From Allantophomopsis cytisporea (Eukaryota > Ascomycota > Leotiomycetes > Phacidiales > Phacidiaceae), in contig CP103023.1 of assembly GCA_024752435.1 (NCBI GenBank), forward strand, positions 1,612,001-1,676,000: 64,000 nucleotides of DNA, in the 5' to 3' direction. Below the pieces are notes generated by a model. That model was not told where the DNA came from. It worked only from the letters and a program-made list of their open reading frames with translations, and did no database searches. Positions 60,986 to 64,000 of the stretch are shown here, piece after piece (positions within the stretch are counted from its first letter, which is position 1; each line of letters opens with the position of its first letter). The position numbers were made by a program, and so were the translations under genes.

Positions 60986-62192
60986 ATGGCATTCGCTCCA
61001 CCTCCACCACCAAAGTCCGCCCTTGGCCGTTATCGTCTGCTGTCTCCAACAGCAGCCGTGAGAGTTAGTCCTCTATGTCTTGGAAGCATGAATTTTGGCG
61101 ATGCCTGGTAAGTCAAGAAGCCTGTTCCCATCCATCCTCTCAACTAAATCCTTCAGGGCCGGCTTCATGGGCGAATGCAACAAGGAGACCTCCTTCGGAA
61201 TCATGGATTACTTCGTTGATCAAGGTGGAAATTTCATCGACACAGCAAACAACTACCAGAACGAAGAGTCGGAGATCTGGATTGGCGAGTGGATGGCAGC
61301 ACGCAAGAACCGCGATCAGATCGTGTTGGCCACGAAATTCACAACACCATTCCGTGGTTACGCTGCTGCGAAGGAGAACGTTGTGAACTCTGCCGGAAAC
61401 GGCAGCAAGTCAATTCACGTTTCCGTCAACGCATCGCTCAAGAAGCTGCAGACAGACTACATAGACCTTTTGTGGATGCATTGGCCAGATGCCGTTACCT
61501 CAATTCCAGAGGTGATGCAATCGCTCAACGCGCTCGTGCTCGCTGGCAAGGTTTTGTACCTTGGTGTATCTGACACTCCAGCGTGGTGGGTTTCCAAGGC
61601 AAATCAGTATGCTCGCGACCATGGCCTCCGCCAATTCTCCGTCTACCAGGGACAATGGAGTGCGGCTAACCGTGACTTCGAGCGCGACATCATCCCAATG
61701 ACCATCGATGAGGGCATGGGTCTTTGCCCGTGGGGCGCACTTGGCGGCGGTCACTTCAAAACCGAAGGGCAGCGAAAAGCCGCCGAGGGCCGACAGCTAG
61801 GCCCAGCTCCCGAGAAGGCTATTAAGGTATCGAAGGTACTTGAGGAGATTGCTACAAGAAAGAACACAGCTATCACGAGCGTAGCGCTCGCGTACGTCAT
61901 GCAAAAGACGCCATACGTCTTCCCTATCGTTGGTGGCCGTAAGATAGAGCATCTCAAGGGCAACATTGAAGCTTTGAAGTTGGAGCTCACCCCAGAAGAC
62001 ATCGAGGAAATTGAGGGTGCTTATCCGTTTGATATCGGTTTCCCTACTGGATTCCTTGGTGGACCAAAGGGTATTTCCGATCCTAGCACCCTTTGGCTCA
62101 TGAACACTGCTGGTACCTTTGACTATGTCCCGAACAGGCAGCCTATCAAGCCGACTGACAAGATTAACGCTGCTACGATGCCGAATCTTTAA
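60986..62192 (+). CDS. Aldo-keto reductase, aryl-alcohol dehydrogenase (AAD) type
   Basis: Exons are 60986-61107 and 61157-62192, with a 49-nt phase-2 intron (GTAAGT, branch CTAAA, TTCAG), giving 385 residues. The splice rebuilds GDAWAGFMGECNKE. The catalytic tetrad of aldo-keto reductases is visible at about Asp69 and Tyr74 (FIDTANNY), Lys101 (LATKF) and His149 (WMHWPD). C-terminal cofactor-binding features follow (FPIVGGRKIEHLKGN). Length and motifs fit the fungal AAD / norsolorinic-acid-reductase-like group, NADPH-dependent reductases of aryl aldehydes or ketones in the cytosol. The physiological substrate is unknown. No secondary-metabolite synthase is visible nearby, so a pathway role should not be read from the family name. 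The leader is A/C-rich with AAC repeats. Confidence 0.94.
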
Positions 62193-63131
62193 AAAGTTTC
62201 TAACATTGGTAGGGTTTTAATAAATTATATGTTTTCTCATCAGTAGAGTGTCAACAAATGAGGGATGTTGAAATGGTTTAAATCAAGTGCATGTGACTCA
62301 GATGTGATATGATGCCAAGGAAAGATGGAATAATTAAGTCTTCAAGCTTTTCTTTTGCTCAAAATCGGCGCAAATAAGTGAGAAACTATGAACAATCGTT
62401 GGAAGCTTCAAATATTGAGTTTCTTTGAGCTTGAGTCTGCCGCACTTGCGCTATTAGAGAAATCAATTCATAGGTGGCTGTATGTCCACAGCTGCGCCAC
62501 AAGCGTTGCACGGGTGTCACATAATCACTTGCTTAAATTGACGGCCAAGTACTCGTACTCAAACACTCACAATTCGCAGTAGTCATCAACGGGAGGGAAC
62601 CTTACCAATCCACAGACAAACAGATTGAAAATTCGCCCTCCATCCTGAAATTGGAAGATCTGAATCCAACAACTTCTGTCCCAAACAACTACCTTGCGGC
62701 CCTCACATAACTACATAACACCACTACTCAATATAATTCGACCACAGATTGGATAGGGTGAGTTGTCACATGTCGAAGTTTATCGCTGCCCGTATTATCG
62801 TTCTGGCGATCTGAGGTGGCTGTGTATGTCACTATATATCTGGGTGTGAGAATTATCCGCCGAAACCTGGGAATACAAGCTTCTACTGACACATCAAGCT
62901 ATATGTTAAAGATGACCATTGAGTATTCAATATTTGTGTATTGTAATGAAACTTCAACTGAAATATGAGAGGTCATATTAGAGAGCTAAAAATGCTAGTG
63001 CTATGCTATTTCATGAACCGATAGGCGCCATGCAAATGATGGGTATATCCTAATGCCAAAGCTAAAACTCCATGCCGTGCAACTTATGCGGGGACTGATG
63101 TATGTCCCTATATGCAATTTTCAAGCAAATC
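62193..63131. other. Intergenic, convergent 3' ends
   Basis: This lies between the ends of the aldo-keto reductase gene and the partial gene at the right edge. An AATAAA-like signal (TTTTAATAAATTATATG) occurs at about 62216-62232, downstream of the reductase. No gene is supported. Confidence 0.6.
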
Positions 63132-64000
63132 CTAGAATCTAGACACAAATTCTGAGCCCGTCAAAGCGAACTTGATTTCCGACTCCGAATCTCCAAATGC
63201 TCTTCTCTTCCAAGATCCGACAACACTTTCAAGCTTCTTCGTCAAATCCTCCAATTCCTCCGCAGGAATACTCAAGCCTCTTTGTTGTGATCCATTCTTT
63301 GTGTATCCATCAGTCTCGCCCAAAACCATCATCATCCTTGTTATCTCCGCTCCCTCAATCCCAACCTCTAGCTCCAAATTATGTATCATCTGCCTTTTCG
63401 GTACCGTCTCGAGAGGTAATAGCGAAGATTTTGCGCGCTTGTATTTCACGATAGAGCCTTGGCGCTCTTGTCTCTGGACCGACCGCTGCCGTCTCATGAG
63501 ATAGGCGCGTGGATCACCGTCGCGCAAACTCGTTTGCGTCACCTCCCTTTCATTTTCAGTAACTTCGGACTGGCCCGTTGGTTCGTCGATCTCATCAAGA
63601 GCGGCGCTTGCAGCATTGTATCGATTTTGATGCGGTGATGAACGTGGAGTGCTACTAGCTTGCTGTGCGATATTGAGGGCGGCCTTGTGTGCTGCGCGAT
63701 TCTCGAGGCGGCGGGCTCGAGTCGCCTCTTCTTTGCGGTGCTCGAAGGCGAGAGAGAATTGAAGGTCGGCGTCAAGGGTTGTCTGGTGTAGTGATCTTCG
63801 ATGATTGTTCTCAAGGGGGATTTGGTCTGGCGGACTTATTGGGATCGAGAATCTTGTGTTTGGTAGGTCTTGCTGTGTTGGTTCGGGAGTCTGTTCTATG
63901 TTGTTGTTATTTCTGGATGGTGGAGCGAAGGGTTTGTTGTGGCTTCGCTGTCGCTTTGGATGGGGTTCGAGTGTTCGTGGTGGCGACCATGGGCTATCTA
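63132..64000 (-). CDS. C-terminal part of an unrecognised protein (runs off the window)
   Basis: The frame is open from the right edge to a stop at 63132, giving 289 codons including the stop. The start lies beyond 64000. The first part is Pro/Ser/Asn-rich and probably disordered (SPPRTLEPHPKRQR; RFSIPISPPDQIP). A basic helical stretch (LAFEHRKEEATRARRLENRA) follows. The final 60 residues are charged and helical (LEDLTKKLESVVGSWKRRAF), ending GSEFVSRF. Basic clusters hint at nuclear location, by inference. I do not recognise the family. No intron is needed within the visible part. Confidence 0.7.
   Translation of the reverse strand, partial: DSPWSPPRTLEPHPKRQRSHNKPFAPPSRNNNNIEQTPEPTQQDLPNTRFSIPISPPDQIPLENNHRRSLHQTTLDADLQFSLAFEHRKEEATRARRLENRAAHKAALNIAQQASSTPRSSPHQNRYNAASAALDEIDEPTGQSEVTENEREVTQTSLRDGDPRAYLMRRQRSVQRQERQGSIVKYKRAKSSLLPLETVPKRQMIHNLELEVGIEGAEITRMMMVLGETDGYTKNGSQQRGLSIPAEELEDLTKKLESVVGSWKRRAFGDSESEIKFALTGSEFVSRF

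Noticed and set aside
57284..62192. A secondary-metabolite gene cluster around the alcohol dehydrogenase and aldo-keto reductase
   Set aside because: The two genes are 2.7 kb apart with a tRNA between them, and no polyketide synthase, peptide synthetase, terpene cyclase, P450 or pathway regulator is visible.

Overview
The window is nuclear DNA of a filamentous ascomycete (Pezizomycotina). The evidence is a HEX-1 Woronin-body protein ending in the peroxisomal signal SRL, short GT-AG introns (mostly 48-80 nt) with CTAAC/CTGAC-type branch sites, a class II myosin of filamentous-fungus size, a Flc/Pkd2-type TRP protein and a Red1-type zinc-finger protein. Gene style suggests Leotiomycetes (Botrytis/Sclerotinia relatives), but that is inference. 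Exon-intron structures were worked out by hand from frame continuity, splice sites and family patterns.

Layout: 0.9-2.9 kb (-) unrecognised coiled-coil protein with four Cys-Pro motifs; 2.9-7.3 kb repeat-rich intergenic DNA with long homopurine and homopyrimidine tracts; 7.3-10.7 kb (+) F-box protein ending in a CaaX prenylation box; 12.0-14.2 kb (-) FYVE plus RING protein (Pib1-like); 15.9-19.5 kb (-) TRP-like membrane protein; 19.5-26.1 kb gene-poor; 26.1-33.4 kb (-) conventional myosin II heavy chain; 34.3-38.4 kb (+) Red1-like C3H1 zinc-finger protein, divergent from the myosin over an 872-bp gap; 39.9-41.6 kb (-) HEX-1; 44.7-47.3 kb (-) secreted helical-repeat protein with one LysM domain; 47.3-55.0 kb gene-poor with one doubtful ORF; 55.0-56.2 kb (+) C2H2 zinc-finger protein; 57.3-58.3 kb (-) zinc alcohol dehydrogenase with a perfect palindrome upstream; 59.3 kb (-) intron-containing tRNA-Leu(AAG); 61.0-62.2 kb (+) aldo-keto reductase; 63.1 kb to the right edge (-) C-terminal part of an unrecognised gene.

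These are mostly independent housekeeping and cell-biology genes. Septum-related functions recur (myosin II for the cytokinetic ring, HEX-1 for septal pore plugging, TRP/Flc-type for wall and septum), but they are separated by unrelated genes and I do not claim a functional cluster. No transposon, CRISPR array, rRNA or secondary-metabolite cluster was recognised. The most unusual items are the LysM helical-repeat protein, the Cys-Pro-motif protein, the CaaX-tailed F-box protein, and the repeat-bearing HEX-1 N-terminus with its unresolved start.
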